The translations under genes were made by a program, and so were the position numbers. DNA of 64,000 bases from Amycolatopsis sp. CA-128772 (GTDB taxonomy: Bacteria; Actinomycetota; Actinomycetes; Mycobacteriales; Pseudonocardiaceae), in NCBI RefSeq assembly GCF_002904295.1, contig NZ_PPHG01000018.1:62001-126000 (forward strand), written 5' to 3'. Under the pieces are notes generated by a model, which was not told the DNA's origin, did no database searches, and was given only the letters and a program-made list of their open reading frames with translations. How positions within the stretch are numbered: position 1 is the first letter of the stretch; each line of letters begins with the position of its first letter. Positions 43,025 to 51,770 of the stretch are shown here, piece after piece.

Positions 43025-43214
43025 GGACCCAGCGTCCGTCCGTGCCGTGTGTGCGGGTTGTGTGCTGCCTGTGAGGCGGCTGTGCGGTGACCGGCCCGGT
43101 GCGGGATGTCCGGTTCCTCCGGTCACAGGAACGGCTGACGGCGGGCACAGTCCGCGCACAGCGAACGGCTCCACCGTGGACCGCACCGACGGATCTCGTT
43201 GAGGAGCAACCACC

Positions 43215-43769
43215 ATGACCACACCGCAGGCACCGTCCACTCCGGACCAGACGTGGGGCGGGGCGCCCGCGCCGGGCCAGGCCCCGAAGCCGGCCTGGTC
43301 GCCGGGCAGGAAGGTCGCGGCGGGCGCCGTCGCGGCGGTGATCGTGGCCGGCGGGGGAGCGGCGATCTGGGCCGCGTCGTCATCGGCGGCCACCGACACC
43401 CAGGGCGGCATGATGGGCGGCCCCGGCGGCGGCATGGGTGGCCTCGGCTCGGCCCTGCACGGCGAATACGTGTCCTCGGACGGGAACGGCGGGTACGTCA
43501 CGAAGATCACGCAGACGGGTGAGGTGACGGCGCTGAGCGCGACGTCGCTGACCGCGAAGAGCGACGACGGCTTCTCGAAGACGTACACGATCACGTCGGC
43601 GCAGGCGACGGGGCTGGCGACCGGCGACACGGTGACGGTGGTGGCCACGGAGTCGGGCAGCACGGCCACGGCGACGTTGGTGACGGACGGCGAGGCGGGC
43701 GGCCAGGGCCAGGCCCCGGGCGGCGGCCAGGGCACGCCGCCCTCGGGCGGCCCGACCCGGACCGGCTGA
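43215..43769 (+). CDS. membrane-anchored extracytoplasmic protein with DUF5666-like domain
   Basis: A 184-aa protein. A Pro-rich cytoplasmic N-terminus (PQAPSTPDQTWGGAPAPGQ) is followed by one helix (VAAGAVAAVIVAGGGAAIWA) and a Gly/Met-rich linker (GGMMGGPGGGMGGLG). A small beta domain follows (VTKITQTGEVTALSATSLTA, FSKTYTITSAQATGLATGDT, VTVVATESG) that resembles OB-like DUF5666, then a disordered Gly/Pro tail. GAGGAG precedes ATG 43215. It is divergent from the sensor kinase gene with about 190 bp between them and may be its target or partner. No enzymatic motif is visible. Confidence 0.75.
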   Translation: MTTPQAPSTPDQTWGGAPAPGQAPKPAWSPGRKVAAGAVAAVIVAGGGAAIWAASSSAATDTQGGMMGGPGGGMGGLGSALHGEYVSSDGNGGYVTKITQTGEVTALSATSLTAKSDDGFSKTYTITSAQATGLATGDTVTVVATESGSTATATLVTDGEAGGQGQAPGGGQGTPPSGGPTRTG

Positions 43770-43795
43770 CCCGGCTGATCGGCGGCCCGGTTCGC

Positions 43796-43941
43796 AAGCG
43801 CCCCAATGTGGCGTTGGGTGCGTGGGATGCACCGAACGCCGCGTTGGGTGCGCTGGATGCACCGAACGCCGCGTTGGGTGCGTTGGATGCACCGAACGCC
43901 GCATTGGGTGCGCTGGACGCACCCAACGCCACATTGGGGGA
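43796..43941. repeat. tandem 30-bp repeat with inverted ends (locus C), 4-5 units
   Basis: The outer arms CCCCAATGTGGCGTTGGGTG and CACCCAACGCCACATTGGGG are perfect complements. Inside are units of 30 bp beginning CCGAACGCCGCRTTGGGTGC and ending TGGAYGCA. Each inner unit is itself nearly palindromic (CACCGAACGCcGCGTTGGGTG). The array fills the gap between convergent genes ending at 43769 and 43952 and is likely a bidirectional terminator that has expanded. Confidence 0.9.
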
Positions 43942-43951
43942 GTCCGGGCGG

Positions 43952-46054
43952 TCAGCGGCGGTCGTAGTCGACCGCGACCTCCGGGGTCGTCGCCCGGGAG
44001 CGGCACGTCAGGATCCGGTTCGCCGCGACGTCCTCCTCCGTCAGCGCGTACCGGACGTCCATGTCCACCTGGCCGTGCAGCAGCGTCGCCCGGCACGTGC
44101 CGCACGCGCCGCCGGTGCACGAGTACGGCACCTCGAAGCCCGCCCGCAGGGCCGCGTCCAGCACCGTCTCGCCCGCCTGCGCCGGCACGCACGTCGTCGC
44201 GCCGCCCAGGGTCACCGCCACCGTGGCCGCCGCGCCCGCCGGGTCGCTCGGGGGTGCGGCGCCGCGGAACAGTTCGAAGTGGACGCTCTCCTCCGGGACG
44301 TCCGCGTCGGCCAGGGTGCGCCGGGCCATGTCCAGCAGGCCGCGCGGCCCGCACAGGAACCACTCGTCGACCTTCGCCGGGTGCAGCCGGTTCTGCAGCA
44401 GCGCGCGCAGGCGCGTCCCGTCGAGCCGGCCGCGCTGGTAGCGCTCGTGGGAGATGGCGAGCGCCTCGCCGACCGTGTCGAAGTGCCGCGGCCGGTGCGC
44501 GTGCAGGTCCGGGTCGCGCTCGTCGGTGCGGTAGTGGACGACGTGCAGCCGGCCGCCGAACCCCTCGGCGAGCGCGCTCAGCTCCGGCGCGAACAGCGTC
44601 GTCGCGCCCGACGTGTTGACGTACAGCAGCGTCGCCCGGCTGTGCGGCTCCGCGGTGAGCGTGCTGACCAGGATGGACAGCACCGGCGTGATCCCGCTGC
44701 CCGCCGCCAGTGCGACGTAATGCGCGGTCCGCGCCGGGTCCGGCACGTGCGTGAACGCGCCGGACGGCGGCAGGACGTCGAGGAAGGCGCCGGCGGCGAG
44801 CGTCGTGGTCGCGAAGCCGGAGAACGCGCCGCCGGGCCGCCGCTTCACCGCGATCCGCAGCTCGCCCGGGTCCGCCGGTGCGCAGATCGAGTACGTCCGG
44901 CGCACCGGATGGCCGTCGACGACCGCGCGGACGGCCACGTGCTGGCCGGCGGTGAAGCGGAACTCCGCCGCCAGGTGCGGCGGGACGTCGAAGGTGATCG
45001 CGACGGCGTCGGTGGTCAGGGGCCGGACCTCGCGCACCCGCAGGCGGTGGAACCGGCTCGGCCCGAGCGCCGGCGGTTCGGGGTCGGGGTCCTGGTCGCC
45101 CAGGTCGTCGGCCAGCCGCCGCCAGGCGCGGTACTCCGCCGGGGTCAGCTCCCGGCCCCACGCCGTGATGATCGGGACGTCGCGGGCGAGGTAGGCGTCC
45201 CGGTTGTCCTGCCACGCCCGCAGGTAGCGGTAGAACGGCACGGCCGGGTGCAGGTGGTGCACCAGGTGGTAGTTCTGGTACAGCATCATCGGCGTCATCA
45301 GCCACTCCAGCCCCACCCGCACCCGGGTGGTGCCGAACTTGTCCCGCGGCTTCGCCGCCGGCAGGCCGTGGTGGGGCAGCCAGTCGAACCACCACGCGAG
45401 CACGGCCAGCCCGATCCGCTGCGGCAGCACGTACCCCAGCAGCAGCTCGGTGCCGTGGCCGCAGGCGACCAGGACCGCGGCGGCGACGAACGCGAGCGAC
45501 GGCGCCACGATCGTCTCCGCCCGCTCCGGCGCGGGCCGGCCCTGCACGCGGGACGTGTAGAAGTGCGCGTACCAGAAGTCGATGGTGAGCCAGCGGAACG
45601 GCAGCGACCACCAGGCTCCCTGCGACGTCCACGCGTCCGGATCGGTGTGTGAGTCCGCGTTCGTGTTCCGGTGGTGTTCACTGTGGACGAACCGCAGCAG
45701 CGGGAACGACGCGTACGCGGCGACGAACGGCATCGCCAGCCGGCCGAGCAGCTCGTTGATCCATGTCAGCTTTCCTGCGGCGTGGTGGGCCGATTCGTGC
45801 ACCACGGTGAACATCGTGAAGGTGACGATGGCGTGCAGCGCCACGGTGTACACCGGCGGCGCGATCCCGGCCAGCAGCAGCCAGGTCGCGGTGACCCACA
45901 GCGCGACGCCGCCGGCGAACAGCAGGAGCGTCGGCACCGACAGGCGCGGCAGCGGGATCCGGGGCGAGGGCACCGAACGACGGCCCGGCGCTCCGGACGG
46001 GGCCGGCGATCCGGACGTCCGGGAGCCACGCGGCGGGGTATCGACGACGGGCAT
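43952..46054 (-). CDS. fatty-acid desaturase/hydroxylase fused to a ferredoxin-NAD(P) reductase and 2Fe-2S domain
   Basis: A 700-aa three-part fusion. Residues about 40-310 are a membrane FA-desaturase fold with His boxes HESAHH (86-91), HSEHH (124-128) and HLVHHLHP. From about residue 335 there is a PaaE/FNR-type reductase: FAD-binding RRTYSICAPAD and NAD-binding YVALAAGSGITPVLSILVS. A plant-type 2Fe-2S ferredoxin follows at the end, with Cys in YSCTGGACGTCRATLLHG. The fusion supplies its own electrons for oxygen-dependent desaturation or hydroxylation of a lipid. It is divergent from a TetR gene with an inverted repeat between. Confidence 0.9.
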   Translation of the reverse strand: MPVVDTPPRGSRTSGSPAPSGAPGRRSVPSPRIPLPRLSVPTLLLFAGGVALWVTATWLLLAGIAPPVYTVALHAIVTFTMFTVVHESAHHAAGKLTWINELLGRLAMPFVAAYASFPLLRFVHSEHHRNTNADSHTDPDAWTSQGAWWSLPFRWLTIDFWYAHFYTSRVQGRPAPERAETIVAPSLAFVAAAVLVACGHGTELLLGYVLPQRIGLAVLAWWFDWLPHHGLPAAKPRDKFGTTRVRVGLEWLMTPMMLYQNYHLVHHLHPAVPFYRYLRAWQDNRDAYLARDVPIITAWGRELTPAEYRAWRRLADDLGDQDPDPEPPALGPSRFHRLRVREVRPLTTDAVAITFDVPPHLAAEFRFTAGQHVAVRAVVDGHPVRRTYSICAPADPGELRIAVKRRPGGAFSGFATTTLAAGAFLDVLPPSGAFTHVPDPARTAHYVALAAGSGITPVLSILVSTLTAEPHSRATLLYVNTSGATTLFAPELSALAEGFGGRLHVVHYRTDERDPDLHAHRPRHFDTVGEALAISHERYQRGRLDGTRLRALLQNRLHPAKVDEWFLCGPRGLLDMARRTLADADVPEESVHFELFRGAAPPSDPAGAAATVAVTLGGATTCVPAQAGETVLDAALRAGFEVPYSCTGGACGTCRATLLHGQVDMDVRYALTEEDVAANRILTCRSRATTPEVAVDYDRR

Positions 46055-46101
46055 CGAGCGGTCTCCTCGGTCGAGAAGCTCCTGGCGAGGCGGGAGTCAC
46101 C

Positions 46102-46128
46102 GTAGACAACCCGGCGTGGTTTGTAAAC
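46102..46128. promoter_or_regulatory. candidate TetR operator
   Basis: GTAGACAACC and GGTTTGTAAAC form an imperfect inverted repeat (ACAAcC/GgTTTGT) around a 6-nt centre. It lies between the divergent desaturase-fusion gene (start 46054) and TetR gene (start 46193). Confidence 0.55.
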
Positions 46129-46192
46129 GTCGTGCCAGGCTTCGAAAAAAGGTCCGGGCCAGCCGAACGCAAGCGGTAGGTAAGCTGCCCAT

Positions 46193-46783
46193 GTGAAGGC
46201 CGTCACCCACCCCGCCCCGGCGCGCACCCGGGACCGGCTGCTGGACGCGGCCGCCGGCCTCATCGCCGCGGACGGCTGGGCCGCGGTGACGATGGGCAAG
46301 CTGGCCGCGCAGGTCGGCGTCAGCCGGCAGACCGTCTACAACGAACTCGGGTCCAAGGCCGAGCTCGCCGAGGCGTTGCTGCTGCGGGAAACCGGGCGGT
46401 TCGCCGAGCGCGTGAGCGAGGTCGCCGCGGCGCACCCCGGCCGCCCGGTCGACGGCGTCACCGCCGCCTTCCGCGAGATCCTCGAAGCCGCCCGGGTCAA
46501 CCCGCTCCTGCTGATCGCCCTCGGCTGCCCCCAGGCCGGCCGCGACGACTTCCTCCCGCTGCTGACCACCCGCCCCGAGGGCGTGCTGGCGCGCTCGGTC
46601 GACACCGTGGCGGCGGTGTTCGCGCGGTGCTACCCGGAGGCCGGGCTGACCCCGTCGGAGTGGACGGTCGCGGTCGAGGCGATCGTCCGGCTGCTGCTTT
46701 CCCACCTGGTGCAGCCCAGTGGCTCGGTGGCGCACGCGAGTGGTCAGATGCGCTGGGTGATCGGCCGGATGCTGGGCGCCTGA
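46193..46783 (+). CDS. TetR/AcrR-family transcriptional regulator
   Basis: A 196-aa regulator. The N-terminal HTH is TRDRLLDAAAGLIAADGWAA, then VTMGKLAAQVGVSRQTVYNE, and the rest is a helical ligand-binding domain. GTG 46193. Divergence from the desaturase-reductase fusion and the shared inverted repeat suggest that it controls that gene and itself, probably in response to a fatty acid or other lipid (inference). Confidence 0.9.
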   Translation: MKAVTHPAPARTRDRLLDAAAGLIAADGWAAVTMGKLAAQVGVSRQTVYNELGSKAELAEALLLRETGRFAERVSEVAAAHPGRPVDGVTAAFREILEAARVNPLLLIALGCPQAGRDDFLPLLTTRPEGVLARSVDTVAAVFARCYPEAGLTPSEWTVAVEAIVRLLLSHLVQPSGSVAHASGQMRWVIGRMLGA

Positions 46784-46911
46784 CGCCGCAGGTGGCCCCC
46801 GGCCCGGTGGCGAACGCCCCTGGCCTAGACTCGGACGTCCCGGTCTGCAGGTGACCGGGGGCATTTCCGCAGGATTGTCCACCACAATCGTTACCGCTCG
46901 AGGAGAAGACC

Positions 46912-48303
46912 TTGAAGAGCACCGTCGAGCAGCTCAGCCCGACGCGAGTCAAGATCAATGTCGAGGTGCCGTTCGACGAGCTCAAGCCGAACTTCGACCG
47001 CGCCTACCGCAAGATCGCCCAGCAGGTGCGCATCCCGGGCTTCCGGCCCGGCAAGGCGCCCGCTCGCGTCCTGGAAAGCCGGATCGGGCGCGGCCCGGTG
47101 CTCGACGAGGTCGTCAACGAGGCCATCCCGGCCAAGTACATCGAGGCCGTCCGCGCCAACGAGGTCCGCACGCTCGGCAACCCCGAGTTCGACGTGACCA
47201 AGCTCGAGGACCGCGACGTCCTCGAGTTCACCGCCGAGGTCGACGTGCGCCCGGAGATCGAGCTGCCCGACCTGGACGGCTTCGCGATCACCGTCGACGA
47301 CGTCGAGCTGACCGACGCGGAGGTCGACGAGCAGCTCGACGAGCTGCGCGCCCGCTTCGGCACGCTGACCGGCGTCGAGCGCCCGGCCGAGACCGGCGAC
47401 TTCGTCTCGATCGACCTGTCCGCCACCGTCGACGGCGAGACCGTCGAGGAGGCGAGCACCAGCGGGCTGTCCTACGAGATCGGCTCCGGCCAGCTCGTCG
47501 ACGGCATCGACGAGGCGATCGTCGGCGCGGCCGCCGGTGAGACCAAGACGTTCACCACCCAGCTCGTCGCCGGAGAGCACGCCGGCAAGGACGCCGAGGT
47601 GACCGTGACCGTCCAGTCGGTCAAGTCGCGCGAGCTGCCCGAGGCCGACGACGAGTTCGCCCAGATGGCCAGCGAGTTCGACACGATCGAAGAGCTGAAG
47701 AACGACCTGCGCGAGCGGCTCGGCCGGGTCAAGAAGATGCAGCAGGGCGTCCAGGCCCGCGACAAGGTGCTCGACGAGCTCCTGGAGCGCACCGAGGTGC
47801 CGATCCCGGAGAAGGTCCTCGACGCCGAGATCGAGAACCGCAAGCACGACGCGATCCACCCGTTCGACCACGACGAGGACCAGTTCGCGAAGGCCCTCGA
47901 GGCCGAGGGCCGCACGCTCGAGGAGTTCGACGCGGAGACCCGCACCGAGTCGGAGAAGGCCGTCCGCACGCAGCTGCTGCTGGACACCATCGCCGACAAG
48001 GAAGCGGTGTCGGTCAACGACGGCGAGCTCACCGAGCGGATCATCTACCAGGCCCAGCGCTTCGGGATCAGCCCGGACGAGTACGTCCAGCGCGCCCAGC
48101 AGTCCGGCCAGCTGACCGCGATCTACGCCGACGTGCGCCGCGGCAAGGCCCTCGCCTCGGTCGTCCGGAAGACGACCGTGACCGACGGCTCGGGTGCCGA
48201 GGTCGACCTCTCGGAGCTGTTCGGCAGCGACGAGCCGGCCGTCGACGCGGCAACCGAAGAGACGCAGGTCACCGACGAGACGGCGAAGACTCCGGCGGAG
48301 TGA
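46912..48303 (+). CDS. tig: trigger factor
   Basis: A 463-aa ribosome-associated chaperone and peptidyl-prolyl isomerase. The N-terminal ribosome-docking loop GFRPGKAP is at residues 43-50. The FKBP-like PPIase domain covers about 150-240 ([20 protein letters not shown]), and the C-terminal helical substrate-binding arms follow. The acidic C-terminal tail ([20 protein letters not shown]) is typical of actinobacteria. It starts at TTG 46912 after GAGGAG. Placement before clpP1-clpP2-clpX is a conserved bacterial order linking folding and degradation of new proteins. Confidence 0.97.
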   Translation: MKSTVEQLSPTRVKINVEVPFDELKPNFDRAYRKIAQQVRIPGFRPGKAPARVLESRIGRGPVLDEVVNEAIPAKYIEAVRANEVRTLGNPEFDVTKLEDRDVLEFTAEVDVRPEIELPDLDGFAITVDDVELTDAEVDEQLDELRARFGTLTGVERPAETGDFVSIDLSATVDGETVEEASTSGLSYEIGSGQLVDGIDEAIVGAAAGETKTFTTQLVAGEHAGKDAEVTVTVQSVKSRELPEADDEFAQMASEFDTIEELKNDLRERLGRVKKMQQGVQARDKVLDELLERTEVPIPEKVLDAEIENRKHDAIHPFDHDEDQFAKALEAEGRTLEEFDAETRTESEKAVRTQLLLDTIADKEAVSVNDGELTERIIYQAQRFGISPDEYVQRAQQSGQLTAIYADVRRGKALASVVRKTTVTDGSGAEVDLSELFGSDEPAVDAATEETQVTDETAKTPAE

Positions 48304-48312
48304 AGCTGTGAG

Positions 48313-48354
48313 CGAACTTGGGCGGTGTCAGGCATTCTGCACCGCCCGAGTTCG
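48313..48354 (+). terminator. hairpin after tig
   Basis: A 15-nt stem with one mismatch (CGAACTtGGGCGGTG with CACCGCCCgAGTTCG) and a 12-nt loop lies 10 nt after the tig stop. It separates tig from clpP1, so the protease genes probably have their own promoter in 48355-48440. Confidence 0.7.
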
Positions 48355-48441
48355 TTAGGGTCGGATACAAGATCTCAAGCATCTGAAACGACAGCGGCGG
48401 CCGTCAGCACCGGGCCACCGCCGGCGAAAAGGCAGGCAGAC

Positions 48442-49047
48442 GTGACGCAGCACACGCCCGAGGCGCGGACCGGCACCGCAGGGCTCACCCTCACCGACTC
48501 GGTGTTCGAGCGGTTGCTCCAGGAGCGCATCGTCGTCCTCGGTTCCGAGGTCAACGACGAGATCGCCAACCGGATCACCGCGCAGCTGTTGCTGCTCGAC
48601 GCGGACGACGCCGAGTCCGACATCCGCTTCTACATCAACTCGCCGGGTGGCTCGGTCACCGCCGGGTTCGCCATCTACGACACCATGCAGCTGATCCGCC
48701 CGGACGTCGCGACCTACGCGATGGGCATGGCGGCCTCGATGGGGCAGTTCCTGCTCTCCTCGGGCACGCCGGGCAAGCGCTACGCGCTCCCGCACGCGCG
48801 CATCCTGATGCACCAGCCGTCGGCCGGGGTCGGCGGCACCGCGTCGGACATCGCGATCCAGGCGGACCTGTTCAACAAGTGGAAGCGGGAGCTGGCGCAG
48901 ATCACCGCGGACCAGACCGGCCAGACGGTCGAGCAGATCATCAAGGACGGCGACCGCGACCGCTGGTTCACCGCGCAGGAGGCGAAGGACTACGGCTTCG
49001 TGGACCACGTCCTCACGGCCGACATCGCCCGCCCGGGCTCGCGCTGA
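48442..49047 (+). CDS. clpP1: ATP-dependent Clp protease proteolytic subunit 1
   Basis: A 201-aa serine protease subunit. The Ser is in [12 protein letters not shown], His in [12 protein letters not shown], and the third triad residue in the [11 protein letters not shown] region. With ClpP2 it forms the mixed two-ring peptidase fed by ClpX or ClpC, essential in many actinobacteria. GTG 48442 follows AAAAGGCAGG. Longer in-frame extension to 48325 would read through the terminator hairpin region and is unlikely. Confidence 0.96.
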   Translation: MTQHTPEARTGTAGLTLTDSVFERLLQERIVVLGSEVNDEIANRITAQLLLLDADDAESDIRFYINSPGGSVTAGFAIYDTMQLIRPDVATYAMGMAASMGQFLLSSGTPGKRYALPHARILMHQPSAGVGGTASDIAIQADLFNKWKRELAQITADQTGQTVEQIIKDGDRDRWFTAQEAKDYGFVDHVLTADIARPGSR

Positions 49048-49072
49048 GCCCGAAGCACCAAGGAGACTTTCG

Positions 49073-49729
49073 ATGAGCAACTTCAGGCTCCCGGGTGATG
49101 ACTTCCGGGCTCCGAACACCCCCCAGTCGCGGTACATCCTGCCGTCCTACGTCGAGCGCACCAGCTACGGCGTCAAGGAGTCGAACCCGTACAACAAGCT
49201 GTACGAAGAGCGGGTCATCTTCCTCGGCGTGCAGGTGGACGACGCCTCGGCCAACGACGTGATGGCCCAGCTGCTGCACCTCGAGCACGAGGACCCGGAC
49301 CGCGACATCCTGATCTACATCAACTCGCCGGGTGGCTCGTTCACCTCGCTGATGGCGATCTACGACACGATGCAGTTCGTCCGCCCGGACATCCAGACGT
49401 ACTGCCTCGGCCAGGCCGCCTCGGCCGCCGCGGTGCTGCTGTCGGCCGGCACGCCGGGCAAGCGCTACGCGCTGCCGAACTCGCGCGTGCTGATCCACCA
49501 GCCGGCCACCGAGGGCACCTACGGCCAGGTCTCCGACCTCGAGATCCAGGCGAACGAGATCCAGCGGGTGCGGCGCCAGATGGAGGTCATCCTGGCCAAG
49601 CACACGAACAAGGACCCGGACCAGATCCGGACCGACATCGAACGCGACAAGATCCTGACCGCCGAAGAGGCCAAGACGTACGGCATCATCGACGAGGTGC
49701 TGCCGTACCGTAAGGCGTCGGCTCTGTAG
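49073..49729 (+). CDS. clpP2: ATP-dependent Clp protease proteolytic subunit 2
   Basis: A 218-aa partner of ClpP1. The Ser is in [16 protein letters not shown] and the His in [10 protein letters not shown]. The N-terminal region ([20 protein letters not shown]) forms the axial loop. AAGGAG precedes ATG 49073, 25 nt after clpP1, so the two are one operon. A strong hairpin follows the gene. Confidence 0.97.
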   Translation: MSNFRLPGDDFRAPNTPQSRYILPSYVERTSYGVKESNPYNKLYEERVIFLGVQVDDASANDVMAQLLHLEHEDPDRDILIYINSPGGSFTSLMAIYDTMQFVRPDIQTYCLGQAASAAAVLLSAGTPGKRYALPNSRVLIHQPATEGTYGQVSDLEIQANEIQRVRRQMEVILAKHTNKDPDQIRTDIERDKILTAEEAKTYGIIDEVLPYRKASAL

Positions 49730-49738
49730 ATCCGCCAG

Positions 49739-49772
49739 GCCGGTGTGTGTCGAGAAGACGACACACACCGGC
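49739..49772 (+). terminator. terminator after clpP2
   Basis: A perfect 14-bp stem (GCCGGTGTGTGTCG and its complement) with a 6-nt AGAAGA loop, 10 nt after the clpP2 stop. The downstream sequence ccTGGTTTAGGG gives a short T-run. clpX should therefore have its own promoter between 49773 and 49960. Confidence 0.8.
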
Positions 49773-49960
49773 ATCCTGGTTTAGGGTCGTCCTCTGACGT
49801 GCTGCCGGAGCTCGTGGGTGTTCCCGCCCGCGGCATCGGACGGGTACCGTCAGTGGCAATGCGTGAGGCTCCGCCCGGTCCTGGGTGACCAGGGGTGTCG
49901 CACCGTCGCAACACACGTCAGGCGCGGAAACCCGCGCCGGAGGGGACGAGGTCAACGGCC

Positions 49961-51256
49961 ATGGCACGGATCGGTGACGGCGGAGACCTGCTGAAGTGTT
50001 CTTTCTGCGGGAAGAGCCAAAAGCAGGTGAAGAAGCTCATTGCCGGCCCCGGGGTCTACATCTGCGATGAGTGCATCGACCTCTGCAATGAGATCATCGA
50101 GGAGGAGCTGGCCGAGGCCGGCGACGTCAAGCTCGACGAGCTGCCCAAGCCCGCCGACATCCACGAGTTCCTCGAGCAGTACATCATCGGCCAGGAGGAC
50201 GCCAAGCGGACCCTCGCGGTAGCGGTCTACAACCACTACAAGCGGATCCAGGCGGACGACAAGGCCGGGCCGAAGGACTCCAAGGAGGAGTCGGTCGAGC
50301 TCGCCAAGTCGAACATCCTGATGCTCGGCCCCACCGGGTGCGGCAAGACCTACCTCGCGCAGACGCTCGCGAAGCTGCTGAACGTGCCGTTCGCCATCGC
50401 GGACGCCACGGCGCTGACCGAGGCGGGCTACGTCGGCGAGGACGTCGAGAACATCCTGCTCAAGCTCATCCAGGCGGCGGACTACGACGTCAAGCGGGCC
50501 GAGACCGGGATCATCTACATCGACGAGGTCGACAAGATCGCCCGCAAGAGCGAGAACCCGTCGATCACCCGGGACGTCTCGGGTGAGGGCGTCCAGCAGG
50601 CGCTGCTGAAGATCCTCGAGGGCACCACCGCCTCGGTGCCGCCCCAGGGCGGCCGCAAGCACCCGCACCAGGAGTTCATCCAGATCGACACGACGAACGT
50701 GCTGTTCATCGTGGCCGGCGCGTTCGCCGGGCTGGAGAAGATCATCAACGAGCGGGTCGGCAAGCGCGGCCTCGGCTTCGGTGCGGAGATCCGCACCAAG
50801 TCCGAGATCGAGGAGAGCGACGTCTTCTCGGACACCATGCCCGAGGACCTGATCAAGTTCGGGCTGATCCCGGAGTTCATCGGCCGCCTCCCGGTCGTGG
50901 CGACGGTGAACCACCTGGACAAGGACTCGCTGGTCAACATCCTGACCCAGCCGCGCAACGCCCTGGTGAAGCAGTACAAGAAGCTCTTCGAGATGGACAA
51001 CGTCGAGCTCGAGTTCACCAAGACCGCGCTCGAGGCCATCGCCGACCAGGCGGTCCTGCGCGGCACCGGGGCCCGCGGCCTGCGTGCGATCATGGAAGAA
51101 GTGCTCCAGCCGGTGATGTACGACATCCCGAGCCGCGACGACGTGGCGAAGGTGGTCATCACCGAGCAGACCGTCCGGGAGAACGTGAACCCGACGATCG
51201 TCGCCCGGCAGCCGACGCGGCGCGCGCGCAGCGAGCGCGGCGAGAAGTCGGCCTGA
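49961..51256 (+). CDS. clpX: ATP-dependent Clp protease ATP-binding subunit ClpX
   Basis: A 431-aa AAA+ unfoldase. The zinc-binding domain has Cys 13, 16, 35 and 38 (CSFCGK and CDECIDLC). Walker A is GPTGCGKT, the pore loop GYVGED and Walker [14 protein letters not shown]. The sensor and C-terminal domain include [16 protein letters not shown]. It feeds tagged proteins to the ClpP1P2 peptidase encoded just upstream. ATG 49961 was chosen because it opens the conserved [20 protein letters not shown] start. An in-frame GTG at 49895 would add an atypical extension. Confidence 0.97.
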   Translation: MARIGDGGDLLKCSFCGKSQKQVKKLIAGPGVYICDECIDLCNEIIEEELAEAGDVKLDELPKPADIHEFLEQYIIGQEDAKRTLAVAVYNHYKRIQADDKAGPKDSKEESVELAKSNILMLGPTGCGKTYLAQTLAKLLNVPFAIADATALTEAGYVGEDVENILLKLIQAADYDVKRAETGIIYIDEVDKIARKSENPSITRDVSGEGVQQALLKILEGTTASVPPQGGRKHPHQEFIQIDTTNVLFIVAGAFAGLEKIINERVGKRGLGFGAEIRTKSEIEESDVFSDTMPEDLIKFGLIPEFIGRLPVVATVNHLDKDSLVNILTQPRNALVKQYKKLFEMDNVELEFTKTALEAIADQAVLRGTGARGLRAIMEEVLQPVMYDIPSRDDVAKVVITEQTVRENVNPTIVARQPTRRARSERGEKSA

Positions 51257-51264
51257 CGCCGGGC

Positions 51265-51290
51265 GTCTCCGGGCCACCCGGCCCGGAGAC
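51265..51290 (+). terminator. terminator after clpX
   Basis: GTCTCCGGGCC and GGCCCGGAGAC pair perfectly (11 bp) around a 4-nt loop, 9 nt after the clpX stop. It has no T-tract. Confidence 0.65.
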
Positions 51291-51306
51291 CCGACAGGAA
51301 AGCTGA

Positions 51307-51717
51307 ATGACTGCTGATTCTCTCCCGGGTTCCGGGGCCGGTCCCGGTGGTGGCGTGCAAGCGCCACCACCGCCGGCCCCGGTACCCGATGAGCCCGCTC
51401 CGGCGGCGCCCGTCCTCGGGTTCCGCGAGCTGAGCGAACGCGTGATCGCGTCCGCGTTCGAGCGCTACCCCTGGCTGAACCGCGTGCTCATGGGCGTGCT
51501 GGCCGTGTGCACCGGCACCTGCGTCGTAGCCGTGGTGGCCCGGCTGTCGCCGTTGCCGCTGATCCCGGTGCCGTTGTTCGTCGTCGCGGGGTACGCCCTG
51601 CGGCAGGCCCGCGGCGTGACCGCCCGGCGGCCGTTCGTCAACTGGGTGGTCCTGTTCGCCCTCGCGACCCTGCTCGGCTTCTGGCTGATCTCGGTCGTCG
51701 GCCGCTGGGTCGAGTGA
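51307..51717 (+). CDS. small membrane protein, unknown function
   Basis: A 136-aa protein. The N-terminus is Pro/Ala-rich and probably disordered (GGVQAPPPPAPVPDEPAPAA). Three hydrophobic segments follow (NRVLMGVLAVCTGTCVVAVV, LPLIPVPLFVVAGYALRQA, FVNWVVLFALATLLGFWLIS). AGGAAAG precedes ATG 51307. It may be expressed by read-through from clpX. No family is recognised. Confidence 0.75.
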   Translation: MTADSLPGSGAGPGGGVQAPPPPAPVPDEPAPAAPVLGFRELSERVIASAFERYPWLNRVLMGVLAVCTGTCVVAVVARLSPLPLIPVPLFVVAGYALRQARGVTARRPFVNWVVLFALATLLGFWLISVVGRWVE

Positions 51718-51735
51718 ATTCCGGACGTACGTAGG

Positions 51736-51761
51736 GTTTGAGCGCTACGGCGGTTGGGTAA
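51736..51761 (+). promoter_or_regulatory. candidate sigma-B-type promoter
   Basis: GTTT (51736-51739) and GGGTAA (51756-51761) are separated by 16 nt, matching the GNNT-N14-16-GGGTAY pattern of actinomycete stress sigma factors. Transcription would start about 51768, just before the GTG at 51771, so the mRNA may be nearly leaderless. Confidence 0.5.
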
Positions 51762-51770
51762 AACTTTTCT

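Noticed and set aside
43816..43935. Apparent repetitive proteins with PTHPTRRSV or NAPNAAFGAS repeats
   Set aside because: They are translations of the 30-bp intergenic DNA repeat, readable in several frames on both strands; the unit evolves as a palindrome, not as a codon series.
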